A stretch of 64,000 nt of DNA from Pseudeuparius sepicola (GCA_963920635.1 OY987299.1:130445373-130509372); one strand, 5' to 3'. Shown: positions 36,300-47,399, numbered from the stretch's first letter. Made by a program: numbers and translations. The notes: generated by a model from the sequence alone, not told the origin.

Positions 36300-36900
36300 C
36301 AAAAGCCGGGCGGCCGGTGTTGCCGGCTCCTTACCTCTCCCGGCGGCTGGAGCAGTATCCCGTCGTCCGTCGCGCCCTTACCGGCCGCAGCCGTTGCCTA
36401 AGCGGACACCGATCCGCCGTAAATATTCGCGAAACCTCCGGATTCGGAATCTCGATCGAAACCCGTCCAGAGCCGCTCTCGGTCGTTAGCCGCCGTCGCC
36501 GGCCGCCGCACTGTTTCCAAGGCCCGGCCGGTCGGGCGAGCCGGCGGGACAAAGGCGCGCCGGGGGCGGCGAGAGTGCGCGAACAGCTGACGGCGGCGGC
36601 GGCGGCGGCCGGTCAGCTGGTCGGGGGTGGCGGCGCGCGGCGTTGCCGGCGCGCTGGCGCGCCGAGCGCCGGTCGAATTATCGTCGGGGAGTTCTTCATT
36701 TTGAAACCGCTCATACGGCGAAGCGAAGCGGCTGGATATCATCCGCTTTCCGTAAACCTTTTGGAGGTGCGGTACAGCCTTGGGGAAATAGATTCTTTGA
36801 ACTACCGACCAACAAGGTCTTGAATCGTTGCCGGCGAGATAATTTGATTCGATAGTGGCAGACTCAGGGCCTGGAAACTCCCCCTTGTACATACTTGGCA
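36300..36900. promoter_or_regulatory. CpG island, possible minus-strand promoter and first exon
   Basis: Far richer in GC and CpG than anything near it, with (GGC)n at about 36590-36610 and repeated GCCGGC. On the minus strand GGGAGAG/GTAAGGAG (donor near 36336) is a good splice site at the island edge, so a first exon reading leftward is possible. Frames of 167-168 aa on both strands are what GC-rich DNA gives by chance, and neither has a domain. A second minus-strand donor-like ACCGGTAAGTACAG lies at about 37530. Confidence 0.4.
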
Positions 36901-37576
36901 AAGCCTTCCCAAAAGTTTGTACATTAGGTCGCTTGAGGGCGCTTATGGCATATTTTTGCCACAGTGGCTTTATAGGCGACTGAATTTAAGATGCCAACGC
37001 TCCGACGGGCACTATGCGAACTAACCATATGGGCCATTGTCACCTCTAGCTTTGGGCACACTTTGGGTTTACACTGCGTTGTTCTTTCTTCTTGTTCATT
37101 GGTCTTGTCGTGTTCTATATAATTTTGTGGTCGTCTTCATAAAGTTATTTGGTTATTTGGTAAAAGTTCCCCCCGACAATCGGCGCGCCCAGATTGTGGT
37201 GTGAAAACAGCGGCCGGGCCGGCCGTAAACACGGCACAAATCTTTCCAAATTTCGGATTTTCCGCGGGTTTCCGCGAAGTTTCGATGTTGCAAAAGGTGC
37301 AAAATAGTGTGGTGATCAGTTTGAGCTGCATATAGTAAAAATTCATCCGGATTATAACCCCAAATATCGCCATGAAAAGTGAGGTGTCAAAGGAAATTTG
37401 AAAATTCATTTTCTCGTAAACTACGCCCGAGCACCAAAAACTAAGGTCAGATTCGTGTTCAGGGACCCCGAAAATAGGGGGGTAGCCAAAATTTCAAAAA
37501 AATCGGGGCAGACACACCACGGGAAACTGTACTTACCGGTTATTATAAAGTTTAAACATTATTGTTTATGATTTAA
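36901..37576. other. Intergenic, nothing recognised
   Basis: Moderately GC-rich. The 90-aa minus-strand frame at 37137-37409 shows no domain. Confidence 0.35.
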
Positions 37577-37833
37577 ATAGCTAGTTTACGGCTGTGTAGT
37601 TTTACTTAGTAGATAAAATAACGAGTTTTGCAGCCAGAAAGGTATATATTAACTTCTTTTTATAATACCAAGCTTTCGGTCTACTTCGTGACCTTCATCA
37701 GGGCTAGAAAAATATTTAAATTATTAGAAAATATTGAGAAAAGGTTGAAATTTTACTCACAATTATGTTGAAGTTTTTTACCAATATTAAAACCAGATAG
37801 ATTTTAGGTTTAAAAGGGCCAGAAAAAGGTTTT
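37577..37833 (-). repeat. Repeat R2, copy 2 (reversed), hammerhead-like core
   Basis: Reverse complement of R2 copy 1 with very high identity. The core is at TCATCAG 37695-37701 on the plus strand. It forms an inverted pair with copy 3 around a 316-bp AT-rich spacer. Confidence 0.8.
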
Positions 37834-38149
37834 TTACATAATTTCGTGTAAAAATTTATACCGTCAATTTTGTTTGTAATTGTTTTTTGTTAATAAGGTA
37901 ATTTAGTTTCAAAAAACAAAAGATAAATTTATAATAAGAAAAAATGTTTTTTAGGTTATCATCAAAAAGTGTCAGAAAACTTGGTGTGATACAAGGTTAG
38001 AAATAACCTTAGTTGATATAAGGTTATGTTCCAACATTCTGGAAATCCAAATTTTTATATATAATTATTATAAGATGTAAGAGTTACAATGAAATATTAA
38101 TAGATGTATTGTTATTAGAATTATTTAAAGATAAAATAAAACAGTATGG

Positions 38150-38363
38150 CCCTTTTAAACCTAAAATCTATCTGGTTTTAATATTGGTAAAAAACTTCAA
38201 CATAATTGTGAGTAAAATTTCAACCTTTTCTCAATATTTTCTAATAATTTAAATAATTTTCTAGCCCTGATGAAGGTCACGAAGTAGACCGAAAGCTTGG
38301 TATTATAAAAAGAAGTTAATATATACCTTTCTGGCTGCAAAACTCGTTATTTTATCTACTAAG
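38150..38363 (+). repeat. Repeat R2, copy 3, hammerhead-like core
   Basis: Matches R2 copy 1 from TGGCCCTTTTAAACCTAAAA to TTATTTTATCTACTAAG. CTGATGA is at 38277. The last 45 bp present in copy 1 are missing. Confidence 0.8.
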
Positions 38364-38957
38364 TTTATGATTTATGTAATTGCAAAGGCAACAGGCAACT
38401 ACTAAAAATGAACTAAAAGCAGAATTCGAAATAGAGAACTTTGTTGATTAAATTAAATTGATTCGAAACTTGTTCCATCAGGAAAAAAACAAGTTTAGGT
38501 TAGGACCTCGGCGATCGAATTAAGACGGTTTTTCGTCCGAATCTCGCACTAAAACTTCGTAATTACACTGCATAACACTTTAGCATGTCCAAATTCCACT
38601 TCTGATAACTGTGGGAGGCCTTTTGGGCGTGGTAATCATAATAAAAATCACATTTTACTTGCTTTATTTCATTTTCTAACAACTCTTCTTTAACTCTTCT
38701 CTCTTTTTTGGCACACACGTGGCGGGAATATTTAAACATTTGAATTCAACGGTTGTTATTTACCACATTATTATAATAGTCAACTTTAGAAAATAAAGCT
38801 TTTTGACTGATTTTGAACAAAACAGAAAACATAATATACGGATCAACAAAATGGCATGGCCCAAATACTTAGTTTAGCATTGAGCCTACAGGGGGCGTAT
38901 TTCTTATATTCAATCGCGTATACAAGACAGTGGCGACAGCCATGGTTCGATTTTTGA
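38364..38957. other. Intergenic, possible upstream region of the THAP gene
   Basis: AT-rich. CTACAGGGGGCGTA at 38886 shares the GGGGGCG core with 41486 and 51825. No promoter could be fixed. Confidence 0.3.
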
Positions 38958-39169
38958 TTGGTTCCGCCATGTTTCGTCAAATTCTGTCATAATAGATCGA
39001 CTTATTTGTATCGATTTCCTAATGACGGCGTCAATCTACAGATCCGTCATTCGTGTTGTCCCTTATTATGGACGTACGCTTTGTTTATGTGTGTACTATC
39101 ATATTTCTGCGCTTTATCTGTGTTTTTCTTTGAGAAAAGTAAAGTAAGGTGACCACAACGTAGATGGTT

Positions 39170-39930
39170 GTCATGAAAGAAATGTATAAAAGCGAGGGAA
39201 GGTTGCAAGAAGATGATGGTTATCCAGAAGAAGAATACAATGAAGAAGTTGAAAAAAGCAATACAGAAGGTCAAAAGAAGACTGATTAGCAGGAGGAAGA
39301 TCATGAAGAAATGAAAATAATGGAGCTGAGGGACCGTAGAAAATTGCAAACCAGCAAAATTTGAAAACTTTGTTATGAAAGCTGTTGCAAATGTTTTAAA
39401 AATTAGTGGTCTTAATAACTATGGAAAAGCTGTAATGGATAAAGTGATGGTTAGCGGTAATGGATAAAGAAATAAAGTCACATGAATAAAACAAAAATGA
39501 GTTTTACAGAGACTTCCAGAAGACAAGAAAGCATTAGGTATAGTATCTTGTAAATGGATATATAAGGAGAGGATAATTCCGGATGGAACAATAGAAAAAT
39601 ACTAGGCGAGGTTGGTAATGAAAGGTTGTTCACAAAGAAATGGTCAAGACTACGACCAAACGTTTAGCCCTGTATTCAAATCTGGAATGATAATAAAAGG
39701 AATATTAAGCATATAGCTGCTGGTGAAAATGTTGAATTGACTCGATGGATGTCTCTACAGGATGCGCTTATATCGAAAAATCGATGAAGATGTTTATGTG
39801 AAACAACCAAAAGGTTATGAAGATTCAACCAATAGAGTTTTGTAGACTCCAGACAAGTTTTTATGGTCTCAAACAAGCACAATGGAGGAAATTGCGAACA
39901 TTTTCATGAAAGCTTTACTTATTTAAACCA
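39170..39930 (+). pseudogene. Ty1/copia reverse transcriptase relic
   Basis: From 39501 one frame reads VLQRLPEDKKALG, CKWIYKERIIPDGTIEKY, a TAG at 39603, then ARLVMKGCSQRNGQDYDQTF and SPVF. After a frame change come MDVSTGCAYIEK, EDVYVKQPKGYED and CRLQTSFYGLKQAQWRK. These are the ordered landmarks of a copia-type RT (K-W-I-Y-K, A-R-L-V-x-K-G, F-S-P-V, Q-P-x-G-x-E, L-Y-G-L-K-Q-A). Stops and at least two frameshifts make it dead. Upstream, LRDRRKLQTS fits the linker before the RT. LTRs were not recognised. It lies in the first intron of the THAP model. Confidence 0.85.
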
Positions 39931-40447
39931 AAAATATTTTGAGAGGCTGTAAAGAGACTCCTGTAAAACAATGGGCTTAAGAAAAATCATCCAAAGGGAA
40001 GGATGTTGAAGATTGTAATATCACTTTTCATTTTTCTTATGGTGTATCTATGAAAATAAGTAAATAAAAAGTGTCAAAAACCAAAAATAAAAGCAGTTAT
40101 TTATAGTTTTTCGTGTATTGTATCATATTTTCTGCGTGTTTTAGTGTTTGTTTTGTTCATTTATATATTTATCGTTATTTTCATATATATTATTTGGATT
40201 GGTGTTTTAAAATAGTTTTGGTTTGTTTGTGTACCTATCTGGTTGTGAAGAAGGACGACGCGACGCGACGGTCGAGTTGGAAGATGGAAGTGCATTATTC
40301 TTTCCAAAGACGAAACAGTAAGTAAAATATCTCGATTTTATTGTGATAAAACAAACTCTGCTATTTTTACAGCTTTGTAAACTTATGGTAGGAAAAAAAA
40401 TGGGAACAAAAAATTAAATGATCTTCCCCTTGAATCATTTTAAGAAG

Positions 40448-40575
40448 ATGCTACCGGGTTTGTGGCATGCATTTTACGCCAGATTGTACATGTTCATACC
40501 CAGGAGGCAAATGGTCAAACTCTAGGATTAAGAGAGATGCTGTGCCATCTTTATTTTTGCCCACAATTTACATTG
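40448..40575 (+). CDS. THAP domain second-half exon
   Basis: The best-supported exon of the THAP model. Acceptor ..TTAAGAAG/ATGC, donor ATTG/GTAAGAAG. C-x2-H in VCGMHF supplies the last two zinc ligands, and DAVPSLFLP matches the conserved A-V-P-x-x-F box that closes the THAP fold. GGKWSNSRIKRDAVPSLF is in frame without a stop. Confidence 0.6.
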
Positions 40576-41333
40576 GTAAGAAGTATTACAAGGTGTTTAT
40601 TTCTTCAAACGTTGTAACTCGCGGCACGTGTATGTGCCGCTATGTTTACCACACAGGCAGGACAAAATTAATGATATTACCTATATATACATGTAGGTAA
40701 TTAAAAAAATCAAATAAGTATACTTTCTTGCTGCATTCGGCAGTGCCTTAATTTTGATTTCTAAAACTTAAATTCTATTTACAATAACTTGCCTACTGTG
40801 AATTTTTGTATACTTCCAAAATCCTAGAAATCGTATTAGTATTTTTTTTATAGACATTTTATCTTTTTTATACCTTTTTCATAAATTACTAAAATTATGT
40901 ATAGGTATCTAGTATTCTGCTAGTATTATACCCAGTGCACCATGAAAGACTAATAATAAATATTATTTATTATTTTCTACAGATTCACCCAGAAATTCAT
41001 TCGAGGATTTACCCAATAAAATTTCACAAATAGCTAGTAGGTAGGAACCTACTAGTTGGAAGTCCCCTGCAGCTGAACTACCAATACTTGGAAACATTTC
41101 TTCATCGGAAAAACAAAAAAGTATGTAGATTTAAGATTTTACCTATTTAAACAATACATTTTTTTCTTAATTTACATATAAATAACCTTAAGAAGACTAA
41201 AATGTTATAATATATCTGTGACGTTTGGAATTATTATTGTGGTGAACGTATTGTAAAAACTGTTTGTAATATATAAAATTATTCCCATATAGTTTTTGTT
41301 TTCATTATACCTATCCTAATATTGTCACTTATC

Positions 41334-41409
41334 ACGTTTTAATTTTATAACTCGACATAGACATAGATATTTATCATATGTCTATGTGGAGTTATAAAAT
41401 TAAAACGTG
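41334..41409. repeat. 76-bp near-perfect hairpin
   Basis: CACGTTTTAATTTTATAACTC with ACATAGACATA pairs with TATGTCTATGT and GAGTTATAAAATTAAAACGTG around a short loop. It lies in an intron of the THAP model. It may be a tiny MITE or a small-RNA precursor. Confidence 0.7.
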
Positions 41410-43090
41410 TCTTAAAAATTGTAAAGTATAATGACTATAAAAGATTTCAAATTTCCCGCTTCAATAATCTAGTTTGTACTTAGGTCACCAGGGGGCGTAT
41501 CGCATCCAAAAAATATAGGGAGTTGCCTATATATCCCTATGCAGACTGGCGGGCGAGGATGACACCCTTGTGAAAGGTGTCAAAGCAAACAATGAAACAC
41601 CTCTTGAAATTGTTACCAAATTTTAAAATATATTCTATGTACCTATACAGTGTGGCCCACTTTAAACCGATAACGCCCCCATATAATTATATTGTACCAA
41701 ATTTTCTTAAAAAATACCGAACAATAAAAATTGTAGAAACCAATGAAAATCTCGATTTAACTAACTATTTTACTTTTTACTCGCCTAAATCAAATTGCAT
41801 GTTGGTTGAAAACAATTAACACTGTAACTTGCTTTATTACAAATAGGTACAGGTACCCAGCCAGATACAAAAAAAACTAAAATAAAAATGGAATTTAATT
41901 CACCATTCGATAAATTTTTCATACCTCATAATTTTTACATTTTATGATATTATGTAATAAATGGAGTTACAGTTTTAATTTTCAATCCACATGCAACTTG
42001 ATTTAAACGAGTAGGTACAAACCCGTTTTAAGAGATGCGCAATCCAGTGGCATATTCAGAATTTTTATAAACATATGCCTAACACGAATTATCGAATTTT
42101 GATCAAAAAAATATGTCGTAGTAAAGTACAGTTTTTGACGACCTATCGATCAAAATCTACACTACATTGTACTTATATAGCTTGTAAATCCAAAGATTTT
42201 GTGACTTCCTACGTCATAATCCTACCTACTTATTTGTCACTAACATTTCTAATAAATCGCAGTTCATGTCATTGGGGGTAATTCTAAGGGAAAAGAGAAC
42301 AGAAAACTGCAAAAACAACTATGGAAGGTTTAATAAAAATATCAACATATTTTCTAGAGGTCTGAAATCTAGTACACCAGTAGCAAGTTTACAGAACAAC
42401 TATACGATACTTTTTCAAAATAGATATATTTTTAATAATAAATAAATTGACCTAAAGGCATATCGAAAATGGATAATAGTACAGAGGTGCAGATGCAGAG
42501 ACCACAAGCCATACTACATTTATTTGTATATTGAACTTGAAATATTTTAAAAATAAAGGTTAAAAATATTTTCCAGATATTTTGCGACCAAGAACATTCC
42601 TAAAATTAAATATCTTTAAGTTCAAAATTTTTTTCTAGACCCGTTATTGGTTGCTTACATTTTTTAGCTAACGGATAATTAAATATTTCAAATTCTAGAG
42701 AAATGACAAACAACTGACTTTGGAATGATGATATTGGAACTGTAGATTGTAATTATTATGACAGCGGGAGACAAGCGTGATATATTATCTTAGTGTTCCC
42801 CCTTTTGCAACTTAAAATTCGACAACACCTTCCCCCAAAAATTGCGTTTGGTATTTAAAATACTACATAAAAGTACTGAATATGTTTCCTCTTCCTCTTT
42901 AATCATGTAAATTACTTAACATAAATTAGCACAGATTATTTTTACCCCACACCTGACATTACTGCTACCACCGCTCAAAAAATATTACATAAGTCAACCC
43001 GTGGCAATTTTTTTTAGTTGTTAACTGTGGAACTATACTGATTTATGTATTTCGGAACTAAAAGAAGTGTGTACTCTTTTTCTTTTACAG
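41410..43090. other. Intron-like stretch of the THAP model
   Basis: AT-rich. CACCAGGGGGCG lies at 41486-41497, and TACAGTGTGGCCCACTTT near 41648 resembles an element end (a similar one is at 9471). Frames at 41577-41819 and 42075-42281 show no domain. Confidence 0.35.
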
Positions 43091-43390
43091 GAAAGACAGA
43101 ACTGAAAGAAAGTGAAGTGGAAATAAAAATGGGTATAACTTAGTACCTATCAATTTTTTGCCACATCCTGTATAATAGTATGCCATCTCAAAGGGCTATA
43201 TTATGTCTATATAATACCAAAGTCTAGAGAATACTATAAGTCGGATCACTTCTTTGAAGTCTTCGAAAGCCGCCGATTTTTTGCGATCGGTCGTAAATCA
43301 CCTGGCACGCTTCGCATTTACGAGGGTCGACTAACGAAATCGCCGTCAAGCTAGTTATACGGGGGCAGGTTCATATTGACTTTCCATTAT

Positions 43391-43441
43391 TTACCAAAGT
43401 CTACAAAAATATTAGTATACCTATTTGTAGACTTTGGTACA
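43391..43441. repeat. Hairpin of TACCAAAGTCTACAAA
   Basis: TACCAAAGTCTACAAA and its exact complement enclose an 18-nt loop. The same word recurs singly at about 43218 and 43540, so several short copies cluster here. Confidence 0.6.
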
Positions 43442-44329
43442 ACATTATTTGTGTAGATAAGTATACCGATAGGGTTTTTGGTAGGTACAGTTAAATTAAA
43501 ATACAAGGTAGCTATTACCAGAATCTAAGGTATATCTGTAGACTTTGGTTGGAACATGAATAAAAATGCAATTTTTTATGTTTTACGTTCATTTTTAATA
43601 AAGCCTAACAAATCATAGAGCAAACAAAAACATAGCTAAATAACAAAAAAATATTTAACGACAAAGAGTTAAACTAATCATATCTACTTTTTCATCCTGT
43701 AGGTAAATATTTTGATATTTAAATAGTTGAACAAAACATACAACAAGCATTTAACATAAACAATTTATGTTGTCCGATGAACCCGAAGGCATTCTTCCAT
43801 TGCTGGCACCTTCAAATTTTCACTATTTTAATATTATATCTATATTATTCTATTATTCTTCAATTAATACCTACGTATTCAAATGTCACATAAAATGTCT
43901 TAATTTTTGTAGGTAGGTACCTCAAACTCAATCTTACCTTTCAGGGTCTTTAGGAAATGAAAAAAAGGTAATAGTCTTTTGAACTGGTTTTATAGTCATC
44001 CGCACTGCAGGCATCACTACAACCGTTGATTGAATTCCATCGACGCTACAACAGTCACAGTCGGTCGGTAATATTTTGCACGCACCCGGTAGAATGCCAA
44101 CGAACCGCTCTCAGCTACACTGCGTAAGCTTATTTTCTTATTAAATACGATATCGATCGCCGTACTCCGATGACGGCGGGCCGAGGGAGCGGGAGAGGGC
44201 AAGAGGGAAACGTTTGTTTACACAAGGCCGAGTGCCCGGACTTATTATATCTCTGGGCGCTGATAATACCTATAAGTAACTATAGAAATGTATTTCCTAA
44301 GAATAATAATAAGATTATTTATTTTTAAG

Positions 44330-45168
44330 ACCGGCACCGTCGCAATGATAAAGGCCCGCCAGCTGGCGACGCAAAACTTCACTACGTCATCACAGCGGGG
44401 TAGCTTTTTGTACCTAGTTGTTTACGTTTACTTGTCCGGCGATTTTCCTGTTTTAAAGAACGTTTGTTGTATTTATTGTGGTTTGGACTGTGTTTTTTTT
44501 AGTAATATAGGACGTGGAGCTTTATTAATAGGGTGGTAAAACAGCAGTGATTCAAAATAAAGTGATTAAAATTCAATTTTAGTTTATAGGTTTTAGGTTG
44601 TTTGGACTTATTTAAATCATGCCTTGGACGTGTTCCGTTCCCAACTGCAAGGGAAACTACAAAGGCGGTCTTAAAGTGTCTGCTTTTGCCTTCCCTACAG
44701 ACCCCATTTTAAGTGAAAAGTGGATTAAGGCCATTAAAATAGATTTTGATCCTACACAGTTTTCCAGGGTAAAAGTGGTTTTGCTTTGGACTGTTTGGAG
44801 AGTTTTATACCTAACAACTTTACACGATTAAACGTAACCACCGTAAAATAAAGAAGTTTTATGGTTTTATTCATTCGAATTTAGTTGTATCTAGGCACGC
44901 AAATAAGAAATAATTGGCATTTACGAAAATTTTACCGGTAGATATCAAAATGCACCAAAACCACTTGAAAATGTGACTTTCACTCTCGTAGACTATTATC
45001 CGTGTTGTAAAACCATGAAGCTATATATGTAAACAATAATTTTAAAGTGTTTTTTTCCCAAATTTACCAAATTGACATCTTGAAATTTGATTTTGCGCCT
45101 TAGGCCCACCTCCCTTGGATGATTCATCGCTTTCAGCTGCCGGGCCTTGTCATTGCGACGGTGCCGGT
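44330..45168. mobile_element. P-like DNA transposon, internally deleted, THAP exon inside
   Basis: ACCGGCACCGTCGCAATGAT then AAGGCCCGCCAGCTG at 44330 faces its near complement at 45134-45168, giving TIRs of about 33 nt. An 839-bp element results. About 290 bp inside the left end is a THAP-domain first exon, as in P-element transposases. The rest of the transposase is missing. No clear 8-bp target duplication remains. Confidence 0.7.
44619..44768 (+). CDS. THAP domain first exon of a P-like transposase
   Basis: MPWTCSVPNCKGNYKGG then FAFPTDPILSEKWIKAIKID and FDPTQFSR. C5 and C10 with V-P-N-C-K-G-N-Y, F-P-x-D, and K-W-I-x-A-I are typical of THAP domains at the start of arthropod P-like transposases. 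A donor at TTTTCCAGG/GTAAAAG (GT 44769-44770) would end the exon exactly where family members continue with V-C-x-x-H-F. No such downstream exon is present within the TIRs, so the product would be a bare half-finger. The ATG follows a plausible AT-rich leader. Reading past the donor gives the 70-aa frame to 44831. Confidence 0.7.
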
Positions 45169-45660
45169 TGAACCCCCACCCCCGTTATCTCCTAGAATGT
45201 AGGGCGAAGGTTCAAGTGGTGTCAGGTGTGGGGTGCAATATCATTGTTAAAAAAAAAACGAATTAAAAATAAATATAGAAATAAAAATAGTGTGATCCCT
45301 CTGTACTTAGTATACAATGTATGTAAGTAAAGCTGAACCGGAAGCAATTACACAAAAACGGGCCCTCCTTCTCGACCCCCTTCAACGATTTAGGTACACT
45401 GGCGCGCTTGAAATATGCCCGTTTTACCTTTTACAAAAATCCCCCGGCTTCGCAGTGCCTTTGTGGCGTGCCCCCGCCCCCAGCGCCGTTCCAATCGCTT
45501 ATTATGCGGATCCTCCCTCCGAAGGAATAGGCGGGGGAGGTGGCAGAGACAGCCACCCACGGCTGCCACCTGGATAAAAAACAATCGCGGGGCGTCCGGA
45601 GCGGGGAGGGGTGAGAATTTGAAACGAGATTCCGCTAAATACAATCTTGTAATTTGTCTA
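45169..45660. other. GC-rich unrecognised stretch
   Basis: GC- and C-rich between 45350 and 45620, with frames on both strands (up to 105 aa) that overlap and show no domain. Direct contact with the foldback at 45661. Confidence 0.4.
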
Positions 45661-46800
45661 TAGTACAGTAAAACTAACACAAAATAAGGCCAAACCCAAA
45701 CATCCAAAAAAAGTCCTTTCTGGCGCGAAATAGTTCCATACCCTCCTAAGAGTTAGTACTAAAAAGTTACACCACCACCAGCGTCGGGTTTCGGGGGAGG
45801 GGGTGAAAAGGGCAGGAAATTCTTATTTTTCACAGTTTTGCGTGAATATCTAGTAAACTATGAGGTTTAGCGCAAACGTCATCCTATACGCAAATGATAT
45901 ACATTAAATTCCGAACAAGAATTGTTATACAATAAAGAATTATGGTAAAGTGAACGGTTTCCATGATATGGAGGGGTAAAGATTTCTTTGTTTTTATTTC
46001 ACGTAGTTTTTGTTGAAAAAAACTTAAAATGATTACAGTATAAATTAGTAACTGAATAATGCATGTACAATATATATAGATAAGATACATATTACACCCA
46101 TAGATTGTTATTTTTGTCACAACATAACCTCATAAGTAAGTATATGACTGTAAATATGTCCAATACAAGTTAGTAGCCTTAGTTAATTTGTACTCACTTT
46201 TTGCCCTCATTCATTATAGCGTTCTGATTTCCATTCGTTCTTTTATGTCAAATCATTCCCATATCTAATTTGTCCTTAGCTTGTAAAAATGAGAAAGTCA
46301 TGAATAGGAAGCTCATGTGAAAAACAAGAAAATAAAAATAAAAAATAACAATCTATGGGTGTAATATGTATCTATATATGCATAGATATATCTATATATA
46401 TTGTACATATATCATTCAGTTACTAATTTATACTGTAATCATTTTAAGTTTTTTCAACAAAAACTACGTGAAATAAAAACAAAGAAATCTTTACCCCTTC
46501 ATATCATGGAAACCGTTCACTTTACCATAATTCTGTATATAACAATTCTTGTTCGGAATTTAATGTATATAATTTGCGTATAGGACGACGTTTGCGCTAA
46601 ACCTCATAGTTTACTAGATATTCACGCAAAACTGTGAAAAATAAGAATTTCCTGCCCTTTTCACCCCCTCCCTCCGAAACCCGACGCTGGTGGTGGTGTA
46701 ACTTTTTAGTACTAACTCTTACGAGGGTATGGAATTATTTCGCGCTAGAAAGAACTTTTTTTTTTTGATGTTTGGGTTTTGGCCCAATTTTACTGTACTA
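45661..46800. mobile_element. Foldback, sister of 34590-36276, without the coding remnant
   Basis: Begins TAGTACAGTAAAACT and ends TTTTACTGTACTA. The left arm is nearly the full 690 nt, up to GCTCATGTGAAAAACAAGAA. The right arm restarts only at AAATAACAATCTATGGGTGT, so about 200 nt of that arm and the whole loop are lost. CTA is found on both outer flanks. Confidence 0.85.
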
Positions 46801-47029
46801 CTAACCTAATTTGAGAAATTCGGAATTTTTGAACTCGTAAACTGGGGGGGGGGCAATCTTTCCAATTCCCCCAACTACTTCAGTTTCTCATTTTAGGTTA
46901 AGACAAATGTACGAGATTTTGTTTATAGTAGGTACCAAATTTGAGCTCAATATTTAAAAAAGCACGAATTTTTTAAAGTCTCAAATTGGCAAACAATTCA
47001 ATAAAAAAAAAATTGAAAATAAAAAAACT
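46801..47029. other. Intergenic with a poly-G run
   Basis: CTGGGGGGGGGGC at about 46842. Nothing else recognised. Confidence 0.35.
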
Positions 47030-47379
47030 TTTTTAAAAACAAGCTTATATTTAAGCCATGTACTAAAACGAATAAAATAAGTTTAGATTTTCGTTAAGAT
47101 AATTCAATTCCAAATTGCGACAAGTTTTTGCAAATTGAAAAGCTTGTCGGGCGAAATGTAGGTACCAATTAATTTGATTGGACAGTGATTGGTTGATAAG
47201 CAAGTACCTATTTGCTAAAGTAGGTACCTATGCATTTTTTCTTTAAAATTCGCGACAAGCTTTTCAATTTGCAAAAACTTGTCGCAATTTGGAATTGAAC
47301 TATCTTAACGAAAACCTAAACTTATTTTATTCGTTTTAGTACATCGCTTAACTAAAAGCTTGTTTTCAAAAAGGTTTTT
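47030..47379. mobile_element. MITE/foldback, AAAACAAGCTT family
   Basis: AAAAACAAGCTTATATTTAA on the left and its complement near 47370 on the right. TTCAATTCCAAATTGCGACA and CTTGTCGGGCG/CGACAAGCTTTTC pair inside. It borders a reversed ATGGCGG repeat, the same arrangement as at 32 kb. Confidence 0.8.
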
Positions 47380-47399
47380 TTTTATTTTCAATTTTATTT

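Larger units (their letters stand above)
38958..43143 (+). pseudogene. THAP-domain gene in several exons, with an in-frame stop
   Basis: Exon A (38958-39031) starts MVPPCFVKFCHNRS..YRFPND, the first half of a THAP zinc finger (C-x4-C, R-F-P). Exon C (40448-40575) gives CYRVCGMHFTPDC then RIKRDAVPSLFLP, the second half (C-x2-H and the A-V-P box). Exon D (40983-41120) follows a TTTTCTACAG acceptor; exon E (43091-43143) follows TCTTTTACAG. Junctions C-D and D-E keep the reading phase (1+2 each). An exon near 40252-40317 with a GTAAGT donor may bridge A and C, but its frame is unclear. A TAG at 41042-41044 breaks exon D unless an earlier donor is used. THAP proteins bind DNA; this could be host or P-element derived. 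Confidence 0.5.

Noticed and set aside
36317..36901. Two overlapping long frames of about 168 aa on opposite strands
   Set aside because: Both are Arg/Ala/Pro-rich products of a CpG island, with no domain. Long frames on both strands are expected from the low stop-codon frequency.
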